Assembly: GCA_963970005.1 (NCBI GenBank)
Contig: CAXAMN010005335.1
Coordinates: 1,293,668 to 1,357,667 of the forward strand
DNA length: 64,000 nt
Reading direction: 5' to 3'
Source of the DNA: Durusdinium trenchii
Lineage: Eukaryota; Sar; Dinophyceae; Suessiales; Symbiodiniaceae
Shown: in pieces, positions 10,994-21,779 of the stretch
Layout of the letters: every line of letters starts with the position of its first letter
Numbering within the stretch: the stretch's first letter is position 1
The notes under the pieces: generated by a model
What the model was told of the DNA's origin: nothing
Database searches by the model: none
Seen by the model: the letters and a program-made list of their open reading frames with translations, nothing else
Made by a program: the position numbers and the translations under genes

Positions 10994-11062
10994 CTTAGGC
11001 AACAAGTGTGCCATCATCTGCTGGCCATGCTCTTCCAAGTCCGGAAGGTGAAGTCTTTTTAC

Positions 11063-11256
11063 ATGAACAAACACATCTCCAGAAACATCATAGTAGGCGG
11101 TCCAAGTGTCGCCTGAATTCCGGTATCTTCTCCAAAGAGCATCTCCAAGCGCCCAGTCTTGTGCCCGGGATTGGCAAACTCCCCTGCTGGCAATTGACCG
11201 ACCGACCCATTGGCCAGGCCATATTGCTGCATGTACACCGGGCCATGCGTGTGCTT
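11063..11256 (-). CDS. Exon of unknown multi-exon gene, Gly/Pro-rich
   Basis: The exon starts in phase 0 after GGCCTCCAG, with an in-frame TGA just upstream, so the splice site decides the start. It encodes about 64 residues: a His/Tyr/Gln start, a Gly/Ala/Pro-rich middle, then a Met/Leu-rich end. It stops at TTCAT|GTAAAAAG. It joins in frame to 10993. Confidence 0.5.
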
Positions 11257-11499
11257 CTGGAGGCCTCAGGGAGGTCGTTTCATGGACCGGCTTGCATGGA
11301 CCGGCGGTTGAATTTGGATGTCTTTTCACGTCTTTTCACACTATCATCCTTGCAGCTCCGGATATTACTTCCAGAACTAGTCCTCTCAGTTGGAAGGTGG
11401 ATGCTGGGAGGAAAATGAAAAACTGAAGGCCAGGCACCGCAGGCACATCACCAGAAAGACAGTTTTTTCCTGTCGAAGCGAACAACACCTTAATTGTGG

Positions 11500-11760
11500 A
11501 ATAATTTTCATCAAACATCCTCAAGCATCCGCCTTCTCCCCTTCTGCACCCCTCTGCCCTCCCAATCTCTCTCCTTCGCCAAGCCGCCGATGTCCTTCAG
11601 CCGCGGATGATACCGCCAAGCCGCGGACGCTTGATGGTCTCCCGTGCCGGTGCGGTGGTGATCCCTCCAGGGACCCTCCGCCTCCTGGGAGCGACCCACG
11701 GTCTTTCGGTGCTTTCGGTGCGTTCGGTGAACGGAGTAGGAGTTACAGGACCGTGTACGC
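11500..11760 (-). CDS. Coding-like block, all minus frames open
   Basis: GC-rich sequence, about half Arg/Pro/Gly codons in every minus frame. An AG followed by two bases (about 11711) would keep phase with the exon ending at 11769, giving a Gly/Ser-rich frame, but a TERT-like Ser/Thr/Arg-rich frame and a third frame are also open. Probably part of the same gene; frame unresolved. Confidence 0.28.
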
Positions 11761-11768
11761 AACTTTAC

Positions 11769-11940
11769 AAATTAGATGCAGAAAACGGCCGTCCAACTGG
11801 ATCCATGTAGCAGGGTAAGGACCTCGGGGCACGGCAGTCACCTCCAGACTTCCTTCGGAGCAAGATGATGCTTCGGTGCGCTCCTCTCGAAGTTCCACCA
11901 TCTCTCGTGGCACGGGGTACGTGTACTTGGCGTACTCCTC
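11769..11940 (-). CDS. Exon of unknown gene, Glu/Arg-rich
   Basis: A strong pyrimidine-rich acceptor (TCCTGCCCGCTAG) precedes a phase-0 start with two Glu codons. The 57 residues are rich in Glu, Arg, Ser and Tyr and end with a hydrophobic L-H-L-I before ATTT|GTAAAG. Strong purine bias at first codon positions supports this frame. It is separated by only 25 nt from the exon ending at 11966. No domain is recognised; it sits upstream of the 10.5-11.3 kb exons. Confidence 0.52.
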
Positions 11941-11965
11941 CTAGCGGGCAGGAGTAAGACCTAAC

Positions 11966-12019
11966 CGACACCGGGAGACGGCCATTGTCATGTTTGAAGG
12001 GCAGGCGATAGAACATCAT
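11966..12019 (-). CDS. Short exon, possibly containing the start codon
   Basis: After a CTCACAG acceptor the frame opens with two ATG codons and reads 18 residues (M-M-F-Y-R-L...) to TCG|GTTAGG. Dinoflagellate mRNAs receive a trans-spliced leader, so an AG just upstream of ATG also fits a first exon. The next exon begins 25 nt later in the same phase. Confidence 0.4.
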
Positions 12020-13068
12020 CTGTGAGTGACTTGCGTAGCCGGTGACACTGGATGGCGAATCATAATTCCTATAAGAATGGTGTTCCGTGGCAGGACTGGT
12101 AAAAGCGGCGTACTTAAGTCAACCCACCTCGCGTAAAGTCAACTCGCTGCATGGGCACAAGGATTCAGCGAGAAGTCAACCCACTCGCGTGAAGTTGCTT
12201 CATTTTGGTCAAAGCACTATGGGCCCACTTGAAAAATGAGCACGGCAGGAAAGATAGGAAAGTGATATGTTCAAGGAAAAGTGAGCGCACACTGTTATGG
12301 CTGGCATTTGGCCTTGCTTTCTGGATGTTTCAAGCCCAAATCTCAATGGCACAGCACCATTCACATCATTCACACATATTCACACCAACGCACAACTTAG
12401 AGAATAGGTTGCATGCACACACAAACACACACAAGTGACTATAGGCCTCTGCGCGAGCCCCGCGCGACCCTGCGCGAGGTTCGCGTGAGCACGACTCCTA
12501 CAGTCGCCCTACAGCTTCCTACAGTCAACCAAAACAGAAGCAGCAGGAGCAGCAGCAGCCAACCAGAAGCAGCAGCAGCAGTGGAGCATGGGCGCAAGGA
12601 GCTCTGCATCAAAACTGTCACAAATCCTTGACCCTTCACCCCTGTGGAAGCTGCCCTCCCCCAAAGAACACACTCATAAATACAAACAAGTGACAATCAG
12701 GCACACCATGGGCACAACGCAAAACATGGGTTATAGATCAGTACAATCTATGCTTAGACATCCCTGTGGAGTGCACGACTTTACACAAGCTGAGTCGACT
12801 TAACGCTAGTACCTAGTAGTGGGTAGGGGCAACCAAACATGTTATCTCCATGTATGGATTCGCCCCAAAAAGGATCTCAAATTGGTGCACCCCAAAAACT
12901 GACAAGCATCGTTGATCAAAGAATTGCTTTCTCCGCATTGCTTGGAGAAGGTTCCAGATTCCTTTGTGACATTTGTAGCCCAGCTAAGGCTTCAAACTGA
13001 CAAAGGGGCGATATTGATATCTATAATAGTCTACAATAGACAAATACAACGAGGGAAAGCACACATAC
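12020..13068. other. No assignable gene
   Basis: Holds a CA-rich stretch (12330-12435), an AGC-repeat tract (12533-12590) and AT-richer sequence. The AGC tract gives a poly-Leu minus frame that is not taken as coding. Exons of the 10.5-13.7 kb minus-strand genes may be hidden here. Confidence 0.3.
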
Positions 13069-13320
13069 ACACATCATACCATTCGTTGCCGAGGAAAAAA
13101 TATCCTTGCCGTTTCTCTCCTGGCTGATCTCTGGGGCATCTCGGTGATAAGTGTGCATTGCAAAGCCCGTGTGACTTCCCACCGTGGCGCCATACCACGC
13201 GGTCCACAACTGTTGCGCCGGCGCGTAAAGCAAATAGCCATAGCCCGCGGAGCGCTGGGCAAACCATGCCGTCAAGGGATAGGATCCCCAAATTCCAGTG
13301 TTTGGAGCGGTGGTGCTCTC
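13069..13320 (-). CDS. Exon, Trp/Tyr/Ala-rich, unknown protein
   Basis: This is an 84-codon exon, phase 0 at both ends, between TTTGCGTGTCAG and ATGTGT|GTATGT. It encodes an aromatic-rich segment (several Trp and Tyr, Gly-rich turns) followed by a His/Asp/Arg stretch. The upstream exon 13625-13745 ends in phase 0 and carries a likely membrane segment, so the two fit one membrane or surface protein. Two other minus frames remain open, but codon usage favours this one. No family is recognised. Confidence 0.55.
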
Positions 13321-13439
13321 CTGACACGCAAAAGGAGGGGAAGAAATGCGGGCAATGCGGGTAGGAAGAATTTCCAGGAACGTGAAGATCGTATTCGAAG
13401 ATGAGGATTAACAATAGAGTATGAGCAATAGGATGCTCG

Positions 13440-13575
13440 AAAAACACACACACACACATAACAAGGTGACTCCCTAAGCAATGAGGTTGATGATGATGCT
13501 GACGAAAATGATGACGTTGATGATGATGATGCTGATGATGAAAATGATAGTGATTTGGATATGATGTTTTTGTGG
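13440..13575. repeat. CA and ATGATG microsatellites in predicted intron
   Basis: A CACACA run near 13445-13460 is followed by an imperfect GATGATG tract at about 13487-13555, inside the predicted intron 13624-13321. They produce a His-rich minus frame that is not taken as coding. Confidence 0.75.
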
Positions 13576-13624
13576 ATACCCGCAAACATCACTGAACAAG
13601 CACGTCTATATACCTACGACCCAC

Positions 13625-13745
13625 TTCCAATTCCAAGACGGTGATGATCCGCGCCTCAGGTCGGCTGTCCGCCTTTAGCCCAATGCCAAAGGAATACAAC
13701 AGCGTTCCAGCCGCACTAAACGAAAAAATCATGACTCCAAATGTC
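13625..13745 (-). CDS. Exon with probable membrane segment
   Basis: The exon begins with one base after a TACCAG acceptor and encodes 40 residues. About 20 of them form a hydrophobic stretch rich in Phe, Ser, Ala, Gly and Leu, followed by Lys/Asp/Arg and an I-I-T-V-L-E-L-E end before GAA|GTGGGT. The hydrophobic stretch followed by charge fits a transmembrane helix. Phase 0 at the donor matches exon 13069-13320. Confidence 0.5.
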
Positions 13746-14263
13746 CTGGTACTGCTTCCCAATCTGCCAGGGCGTTCTTTGCCGAGTCATGGTGCTGGTG
13801 TTCACTTCGCAAACTGCCAAGACCATCGCAGCCTTGTCTAAATGGCTATTCGTGTGCCTCAGTGGTGACCGGGAAACAGAGTGAGAGCGTCATAAAACCC
13901 AGGTCAACTTGTTTCGACCTGGTGCCACCCCAAACAGCACATTGCATCTGTCGTCGCAGTTCAAGTGGAGGTGCAAACTACAACTGGTTCTTGTCCAACT
14001 GAGATCAAAATAAGAATTTGTTTTGGATCCCAGCGACTTGCCGGATGGAAGAACCAAACACGGTGTTCAGCCTGAAAAGTGCGTTGTTCAACACTTCTCT
14101 ATATATTATACATAATATCCATATCCCAGGTCCACAAAACCAGGACACTCACTACATCTTCTTACTATAGTATCGAAACCTAGCTGTTGAAACAAACCAG
14201 AAAACATAGTTAACATGTACAAACGCCTTATTTACAGAATTCATCCATTCGGTGCCGATGTTC
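13746..14263. other. No assignable gene
   Basis: No exon or repeat was recognised. It separates the 3' end of the 14.3 kb minus-strand gene from the next minus-strand gene downstream. Confidence 0.3.
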
Positions 14264-14427
14264 CTAAGATCCCACGTGCCACGCCTCAGGTAAAGGGCCT
14301 AGTGACTCGACCCATGGATGCCAATACTTCGCGCAGAGCATGCCGAGCACTCCGTCCTCAGTCACATCCACTCCGCCTGCACGGACGAAGCCCTCAAAAG
14401 CCACGCTGGACTCCAAGATTGCGGCAC
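14264..14427 (-). CDS. Terminal exon, unknown protein
   Basis: After the acceptor CCGGTCAG the frame takes two bases, then 53 codons and TAG at 14264-14266. The sequence is Gly/Val/Ala-rich with acidic residues and ends in a W-H-P-W and W-H-V-G-S region. Strong RNY codon bias supports it. Upstream exons would lie beyond the AT-rich tract at 14.7-16.0 kb or within it. Confidence 0.5.
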
Positions 14428-14679
14428 CTGACCGGAATTCCGGCATGCGGGGTTGTCCGACAAACCCAAAAGTTAATTACATATCCAATACAAGATATGT
14501 AAATAAAGAGAGCTGGCCACTTTGACCGTGTTTCTTTTTTCCTGGGTTCATTTATAGTCAATACAGCAAAGTATATAGCATAGGAGGAACAATATAAAGA
14601 TGTGGTGGAGTTGTGAAAGTTGTGATTTTGCAAGGTTTTGATGTATTTGTTGATGATATGACATTGATAGGATTGTGAA

Positions 14680-15975
14680 AGTTGTGATGCTATAAGGTTT
14701 TGCATTATTTGTAGCTGGTAAGTAGCTGTTTACTTATGTATTTAACATGAGAATTAAGTATTTACTGAAAAACTTATATGTAAACCGATTCCATGCAAGT
14801 CCTATGCAAAATTGTTTTTAAAGTTATCTTGTGAGTTGTGTTGCTCTCATTGACTGCAAATTGATAAGTACATCAGATTCAGAAGGTAAAGAGTTGCAAA
14901 TCCTGAATGATCTAGTTTGATTGTGGTTGGATTCAAATTCAAAATGGTTCAATTCTATTGTAATTAGGTGTCAGTTCTATTTCAAATCTCATTCAATTGA
15001 ATTTTGATATTTATTAAATTACATATGTAGTCTATTTATTCTACCTGGAATTCCAATCCAATTCTAATTCATTTGCCTTTTAATTTCTATGTAGTTGATG
15101 TTTAAATCTAATATAATTCTAGTTGTTCTTCTAATCTGTGATCACACCCCCAGTAACACCCGCTTTCTAGAATGAAATCAAAGTTGAATTACAATTCCAT
15201 TTGCATTGAATTAGAACAAAACTTGCATTGAACTAGAATCGAAAAAGAATCAAAAGAAAACTAGTCAACATTAAATTGAACAAAAAAGAATGAAACTAGA
15301 CTTTAAAACAACTGAATTTGAGCTGTATAAAATTTAAACTAGCGTAAACTACAATTCAATTACAATTAAATTGAGACAAAAAAACTAAAATTGAAAATAC
15401 GTTAAATTAGAACTAAAGTCGCAAAAACAAAAATAAAGTTAGGTTCAAATTCGAATTGCCCTGCAATTAACTAAGATTGAATCAACATGTCGTTCTTTAA
15501 ACTAAAGCTGAACTAGAACGAAAATAGAATTGAAATAGAATTGCTTAACCTGCAGCTCGATTAGAAATTCAATTAAAAATGAATATTGAACTTCTAGATA
15601 TAGGTAATGAGTTTCAATTGAATTAGAAATCAGTTAGACTCAATCAACTTTGATTTTAGAGTAGAAGCAAGTTCAAAACTCAATGTAGAATTAAAGTAGA
15701 ACTCAATCAAGCTCAAAGTCGAATTTCAAATCCAGATCTAAAATTAAGTTAGTTAAATGAGAATTAAATTAGAATTCAACAGAATTAAGTAATATTAAAA
15801 GGTCTACTTTTATGAACTCAATTCAACTTTTGTTGAAAAAGGGAACAAGTACGCAAAAATTGTAAGAAACTTAAAAAATGAATTAGATCTAAACTAAGTC
15901 AACTAGAAATAAAAAATGATTATGTTTCAACTCAAACCTAAACCAACTTCCAATACAGTATAATTGAACTAGGCT
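14680..15975. repeat. AT-rich tract with strand-bias switch
   Basis: About 1.3 kb of very low GC made of degenerate words such as AATTGAATTAGAA. From about 14830 to 15130 the plus strand is T-rich (TTCAATTCTATTG type); from about 15165 to 15960 it is A-rich (the complementary words). The bias flips near a short GC-rich patch at 15140-15170. No frame of note exists. It may be an expanded simple-sequence repeat in two head-to-head blocks. Confidence 0.65.
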
Positions 15976-16039
15976 TGTTTTAGGTGTCACGCCCACTCGC
16001 GACCCGCAGCGGCGCGCGCGTTTGGTGGAAATCATATTT

Positions 16040-16175
16040 CGGTTGTTGGGGGGGGTGGGGGGGGGTTCAGTTACGTCGTTCAGTTACGTCGTTCACGGAA
16101 CGTCGTCACGGAAACCAGCGGGTTCAGTTACGTCGATACGTCGTCGTCGATACGTCCATAGCACCGCAGTTTTGG
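16040..16175 (+). repeat. G-tract and GTTCAGTTACGTCG repeats
   Basis: A run of mostly G at 16047-16066 is followed by at least three copies of GTTCAGTTACGTCG and several TACGTCG words up to about 16157. The G-run could form a quadruplex. The block sits directly before the transposase-like frame. Confidence 0.6.
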
Positions 16176-16182
16176 CAGCTCA

Positions 16183-17253
16183 ATGCGTTCGTTGTCCCTT
16201 CGTTGTTGTGTGTCTTTGTGTGTTGTGATTCTTCTTCGTTTGACTCGTCGTGACTCGTCTTTTGTCTTTCCGTCTTCGTTGTTAATTTTTTACTTGGACA
16301 GTTTGCTGGACCTGGCGACGTCGGTCAAGGATTCACTAGGTGTAGCCGCGCTCGACATTTGTTTAGATCCGGACCGGTGGGTTTTAGAATTCGATTCTCT
16401 CGAGGTGTACGGTGAATTTTTGTGGTTGTGTTGGGTGTCCGTGTGGGACCAATTCAACAGACAATCGTTCGTACCACCGACGGTCACGGCCGCGTTGTTT
16501 GTTTCGAGTCGGCGACTTCTTCGTTTTCGCGACTTGTCGGTGGCTGCCATGCCGGAATGTCTGGCACGGTGCGTTCAACGGGTCGCACACCGTCTCCAAG
16601 CGATCTTCCTCAGAAGAGCTTTGGAAGCACGGAGTATTGATGTCGTGGTTCTATTTTTTAGCACTGACAAGTACTACGGGGAGATTCGATTGATGAAAAC
16701 AAAACATTTTTCGGAGAGTCTCGGAAATGTTACCTCCCTGAGGCAACTCCAAGTCCTCGTACTTTGCATTCCTCAAGAAGTTGAAGCCTGGAAATCTGGC
16801 CATGTGGGCCAAAGGGTGCCCAAGTACTTCTTGCTAATTTACATACGGATTGCGGGTGCCAGTCAGAGGGGATTGTCGAAGCTGTGCATTGCTAAGTTGC
16901 CTTATGTGTTGGTGGCTCCAAAAGCGAAGCCACCGGTGGAGTCGAAACAAGATGTGCAGGCTTCGAGATTGTTCGCTCGCATCAACGCTGGCACCACATG
17001 CTACACCGATGGCAACCGGTCTTGGAAAGCTGTCGCCAAGGATGTCAAGAAGCAGATTTTGGTGAAATCCGTCAGCCACCGAAATGCGCAATTCACGAAG
17101 AACCTCAAGGGCCCCAAGCGCAAGGGCGCTTCTGCTATCGGTGGGACTCAGCAATTAGATCGATGCTGGCACCACTTGAAGCGCTTCGTTGCTTGCAACC
17201 TCAAGACGAAGGTCAAGAGGCAGATCAATGCTGCTATCTTGGACAAAGCATGA
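16183..17253 (+). mobile_element. Degenerate IS1595/ISXO2-like transposase frame
   Basis: This is a continuous 356-codon plus frame. Its last third resembles the C-terminal core of ISXO2/IS1595-type DDE transposases: a Y-T-D-G motif (about residue 272) with the second catalytic Asp, then V-S-H-R-N-A-Q-F corresponding to the family's V-N-H-S-x-x-F/Y-V, then T-Q-Q-L-D-x-C-W-H-H-L-K-R corresponding to N-T-I-E-x-F-W-S-x-L-K-R. The usual catalytic Glu of this last motif appears to be Asp here. The first half is hydrophobic, of odd composition and may be upstream noncoding sequence, so the true start is unknown. No terminal inverted repeats were identified. The family call is from motif memory. Confidence 0.55.
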
Positions 17254-17640
17254 CAAAGCGTTCCAGTTTGTGTGGAGGTACAATGCCTCCACGCAAGATG
17301 CCACGGAAAGACTGGCGTCCTTGTAACCTGAGTTGTGCGAAGAAAAGTCGGTTTGCAACTTTTTGGGGGTTGGACAGAAACGTACACTTGTAAATCCCCT
17401 TAGAATTTCAGATCAACGTCCAAAAAAGCGGGGAATTGTGGAGCGAAATGAACATGCGAACATATGGGACAACATTGAAAACATTGTGAAGGACCATGGA
17501 TGCATTTCAAATGACCTGAGTGCTGTGTGCACGACTACGCGGGTCACTCGGGGTCGTGTTACCTTGTTTTACTTAGAACGCGGTTAGGTTTGAATTGAAC
17601 TTGTTAGAATTGAGTGAGAAGTACGAGACAGAACTGGTAT
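17254..17640. other. Downstream flank of transposase frame
   Basis: No exon or inverted repeat was recognised. A plus frame at 17333-17587 is open but has no domain or splice support. Confidence 0.3.
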
Positions 17641-17659
17641 GCAAAAAGTTATCACAAAC

Positions 17660-18010
17660 CATCAAAGACCAAAAACAAAACTGCAAACCCCATGAACCAT
17701 CCCAAGACTTCAAACACAGGGTGTACAGTTTTGTTTTTGTTGTGGTTTTCTCGAGGTTGTGTTCATTTTCAAAGTTGCAAAAGCATGAACAAATTCTCTG
17801 GCCATGGGGCCAGCAGTTTTTTTAGTTGTTTTGTTTCCCCTCAAAAACAAAAACAAAACTGCGGACCTCATTGGGGCCTCTCTCCTGTCTGACTCTCTGG
17901 CCATGCGGTCTGCAGTTTTATGTTTTTTGTTTGTCAAGGCTTTTGAAGTTTTGTTCTGTTTGAGGTTGTCTATCGTTTTTGGGAATTGCATTGATTGTAA
18001 GCAGATGCTC
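17660..18010. repeat. Cluster of CAAAAACAAAACTGC hairpins
   Basis: The word CAAAAACAAAACTGC and its reverse complement alternate: forward near 17670 and 17849, reverse near 17725, 17812 and 17913. They form imperfect hairpins of roughly 50-110 bp. They also share ctgGCCATGnGGnC flanks. The cluster looks like short inverted-repeat elements or their remnants. Confidence 0.6.
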
Positions 18011-18289
18011 ACAGATGCTCACAAAGACACTGTTTTGCGCACGCTGGTGGTAGCCTGTTCTGTAAAAAGGGGCCCACACATCACTGAACAAGCTGACTTG
18101 TTCAAATTGAATGAATTCAATATAAACTTCCGACAGCAAACAAACTGCAGCCAGGTCAACACAGATCGTCTTACTTTGTCTCTACCCAGCAAACCCCTCC
18201 TAGAAACAAACCTGCAGGCCCGCGGTTGTGTTTTGACCGTAGCGCTAATATAGTAGTTTTAGAATGTATTAGACAGTACTGGTACAGAA

Positions 18290-18500
18290 TGGCTACTAGT
18301 AGTATTGGTCCAAATTGGTCCTACTAGTAGGAGTAGTAGTCGTCGCCGTTGTCGTCGTGGTGCCGGTGGTAGGGGTAGTGGTAGTAGTAGTAGTAGTGGT
18401 AGTAGTAGTAGCGTCGTCGTCGTCGTCGTAATAGTAATATAGTATTCACAACAACAACAACAACAACAACAACAACCACGACGACGACAACAACAACATG
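18290..18500. repeat. Trinucleotide microsatellites (TAG/GTA, GTC, CAA)
   Basis: Runs of TAGTAG, GTCGTC and CAACAACAA occupy about 18293-18498, with a change from GTA to GTC to CAA motifs. Confidence 0.85.
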
Positions 18501-18818
18501 GAAACTCCTTCTCTTATTGGGATGGCAAACTCAGCGGTATAAACTACTGTAAAAGGTCTCTCCCCAAAATTAGGAACCCCCCTGGGACCCCCTGCCCTCA
18601 AACACTTGGATTTGCTTGCATGTCTATATAACACTATGGAATGAAGGAACCGTTGTGACAGGAAACGTGTTCGAATCACGACCCATCAGGGAACTTGTCG
18701 CCAAGATCTTCTACCAATTCCAGACACTCCATGGGACTGGCATATTTGCTTACATTGGGGTGGTTCAGGGGTCAATGTGGGCATATATTCCATACAGAGC
18801 GCCCAGGAATTATAGTTT

Positions 18819-18917
18819 GACTCACTCACGTGGAAGTGGATGGTATAGTCAAGTGCGTTGGGAAGACTATTGTACTTTTTACCAACAGCGGCATGTCCAC
18901 TTCCATGTTAGTGAGTC
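18819..18917. mobile_element. MITE-like inverted-repeat element, GGAAGTGGA family
   Basis: A 99-bp element with 22-bp arms: GACTCACTCACGTGGAAGTG at the left and the reverse complement of GACTCACTAACATGGAAGTG at the right, two mismatches over the arm. No coding sequence. Confidence 0.7.
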
Positions 18918-21779
18918 GCAGGAGTCGCAGTGTGTTCGAAAGGTTGAACTAATCCACCGCTGGTCCGCTGGTTTTGGAATAAAGTCAAGTATTTTTCTTG
19001 TGCATGAGGAATTCCTCACTGGTGATTCCTTTTAGGTGTCTGCATTCCAATCGGCGCGAGACAATGGTCCTATCGCTTTGGGGAGGTGTTTCGGCGTCCA
19101 ATCGCCGCTCCACGGAGCGGTGACCAATGGCGACCAAAGCCATGGGACTCAGGAGCTCAACCGTGGTGGGCTCCACGGTGGTGTTCTGCCCCAACACCCG
19201 GTGTTCGGCCCAAAACCGCAGAAACCCAGGGTGTTGGCTCGTTGAAAAGGTTCCATGGCGCTGGTGTGACTCCTCTAATCCATTTCTGTGATGCAGTGAT
19301 GCCCTCTCTCAAACAATCATGGAAATGGCCCCGCGGCAGACCAGTCATGCCCCGGTTTACGACCATCTTCCACATCCTTCAGAAGGGTTTCTATGTCTTG
19401 ATGCGGGAGTCAAACATCAACCCTGCGGATCTTCGCACTGCCAGTAGTCATGGCCAGCCTTGTGGCCCGATCTTCAGCTTGCTCGCATAGACACGTCCTT
19501 CTGAGCCAGCAGCATCCCTTTTGCCATACTTGGTGTCTGCGGTCCATGAGAAGTACACCGTGTCGGCCTGGAGGGGTTCAGCAGCTTCAGCCAGGTTTCA
19601 GTTGGGAATGATTTGACCCGCAAGCCGCAAACACCAAGTGAGTGGCCAACGTGAAAGCGTGGTGCCGCAGGCCTGTGAATACATGTCATACCCCACGCTC
19701 TATGGGACTGGCGTATTGACCAATCAGTTGTGCGTGTGTTTCTTTGTGTTCTTTTTTGCCCAGGTCCATCTATTGGTAATTTAAGGGTAAACACACCAGT
19801 CCCATGGAGCGTCTGCGAAGAGAACCCCATCAAGCAGAATCATGACCCTCATAATGATCAGATGTATTTTTGGAGAAGACCTGATCAGAATCAAGAAAAC
19901 AACCATCCAACTTCTTTGACTCCTGATCCTATGTCACTCCAACGTCCTGGGCCATCGAGCATGCGAGCTGGGTCGTTTTGCACCCAGCGGACGGGTCGTC
20001 CGCTAGATGTTCAAATGGTTTAAAAACCTGAAGGTGTTGCACCCATGGCACCCATGTAATAATTATTACAGCCAATAGTATATATCATATCGAATGTTAA
20101 TTTGTGGCTTCATGATATCATTCTGTCATTACACAGATTCAGAGACCATATACACTAGCACCCCATGGCTGTGAGGGTCAATGTCCTTTAATTAATATCC
20201 TTCAATGTGTAGGTCTTGTGGCTGGTACAAGACAAACAACATGGGTATGGCCGGTATGGCTCCGTATGGCTGTGTTTTTTTTTTTAATGGTTCTTTGCAT
20301 GTTTGATCTTCGCGAAACCAACACCACTTCCTCAGCCACCAAAACTTACATGCCAAAGGTGCTTAGGTTCTTAAAGTTCTTACGTGGTAAGAAATGTCTG
20401 AAAAAGCTTGGGCGTGCTCCCAACGCATGTTCATTCTCCCAACCAACAACCCTCCTCCCAGTCTTCCGCGCCTTTGTCCGATCAGACACGCCCTGCATGG
20501 GTGAGGGCCCGCGGAAGAGGTGTCCATGACGAGCTGGACCTGCAAGGAGAGAAGCGGAGCCCTCGAAGGAGGGTCGGAGTCCCAAATCCTGGACTTTCAC
20601 CATGCAAATCCGGAAAATGATACATATCATATACATCTCCATCAGGATCCACGGCTCAGTCAACCCGAACCATGGCGGAGGTTGAAGTCTTGGGGATTGG
20701 ATTTGACTTCTGAGGCTTCGGGATACTTCTGAGGCTTCGGGATATACCTGGACTCTGGACCATCCAATGGGTGCCCCACGACCCTGCACTACTTATAAGG
20801 ATCTCCATGGGACACCCGATGGTGGTATGTGACCCAAGGAGACCCACACGACGGGGCGATGAAAATCATCAAACGTAACCAGAACCCGTCCATACACACA
20901 CTGGCAGGTACCTGGACCATGGACCCAAAGTGATTCATGATGCATGGAGTTGTAATTAGGTGTTATAAGGTGACAAACATGATAATCAACCAACAACACG
21001 TGAGAAAAACACCATGGGAAGGATGGTACCCTTTCATGGCAAAACACCTCTGACATGCCCCACTCATTTTCGATCGCCATCACCCCGATGGACTGCAACA
21101 GTCCATCGTGCGTGCGTGGCGTGAAAGCTTTCGGTAAAGGACTTGACCGAAAAGATCCGAAAAGACACACACCAGCAAAGACCAGTTGCAGCTCTGGCTT
21201 TCACAAATTTACATAATAATAGTGAGTGCCTTGTGAGCTGTAAGATATGGCTCGATAGATTCATCACCAAGAATCAGAAAGTGCCTTAAATCCCATGTTT
21301 GCTGTTCCCACGTCCATATGAATAGACGTGCAGTCGATCTCAAACATGTTCAAAAACACCTAAACTAATAGGAAGTTGGGCGTTCCCTTTTGTGCCGACT
21401 CTAGTCTAGTGCCCACAAATCGTGTTCGCTACTACCGGTCTTCTCGTCATTCCGAAAAATCGTGGCCTGCAATGAGCTCGGGCAAGCAAATGGTCGACAC
21501 TGTCAGGGGCCCATAGACCTGAACAGCTGAGACTGACCGGCGCTGAGAATGCTGGAATCCACTCACCTGGCGCTGTAGACCAGCGAAGAGGTCCTAAACC
21601 CTCACCTTCCAGGTCCGTTCAGAAGAGGGTCCCAGGATTTCTCGGGCGGTGACCTGAGAAGACGGCACGCCTGAAGCAGGTGTCTCTCATCTGGAGCTTT
21701 GATTCCTACTGAGGAATCAAGGGATCCAGTACCTCCGAGGCGGTACTGGGAGTTTTCTCAGGGCCAGGTTCCCCAAATT
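18918..21779. other. Long stretch without an assignable gene
   Basis: Apart from the element at 19695-19812, no domain or paired splice sites were recognised. Several open frames (for example plus 19086-19490 and minus 20346-20789) lack support. The region around 20690-20740 has a short GAGGCTTCGGGATA direct repeat. Confidence 0.3.
19695..19812. mobile_element. MITE-like inverted-repeat element, second family
   Basis: A 118-bp element with about 27-bp arms: ACGCTCTATGGGACTGGCGT at the left and the reverse complement of ACGCTCCATGGGACTGGTGT at the right, continuing as TATTGACC versus GTTTACC. A single arm-like copy (CTCCATGGGACTGGCATATT) also occurs near 18728. No clear target-site duplication was seen. 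Confidence 0.7.

Noticed and set aside
12439-12696. Minus frame with a poly-Leu segment resembling a membrane helix
   Set aside because: The Leu run is the translation of an AGC trinucleotide repeat.
13272-13592. Ser-rich and His-rich minus frames
   Set aside because: Produced by the GATGATG tract inside a predicted intron.
18660-18690. GTTCGAATC, like a tRNA T-loop
   Set aside because: No acceptor stem, D-arm or anticodon arm of correct spacing was found around it. The same holds for a GGTTCGA word near 63430.
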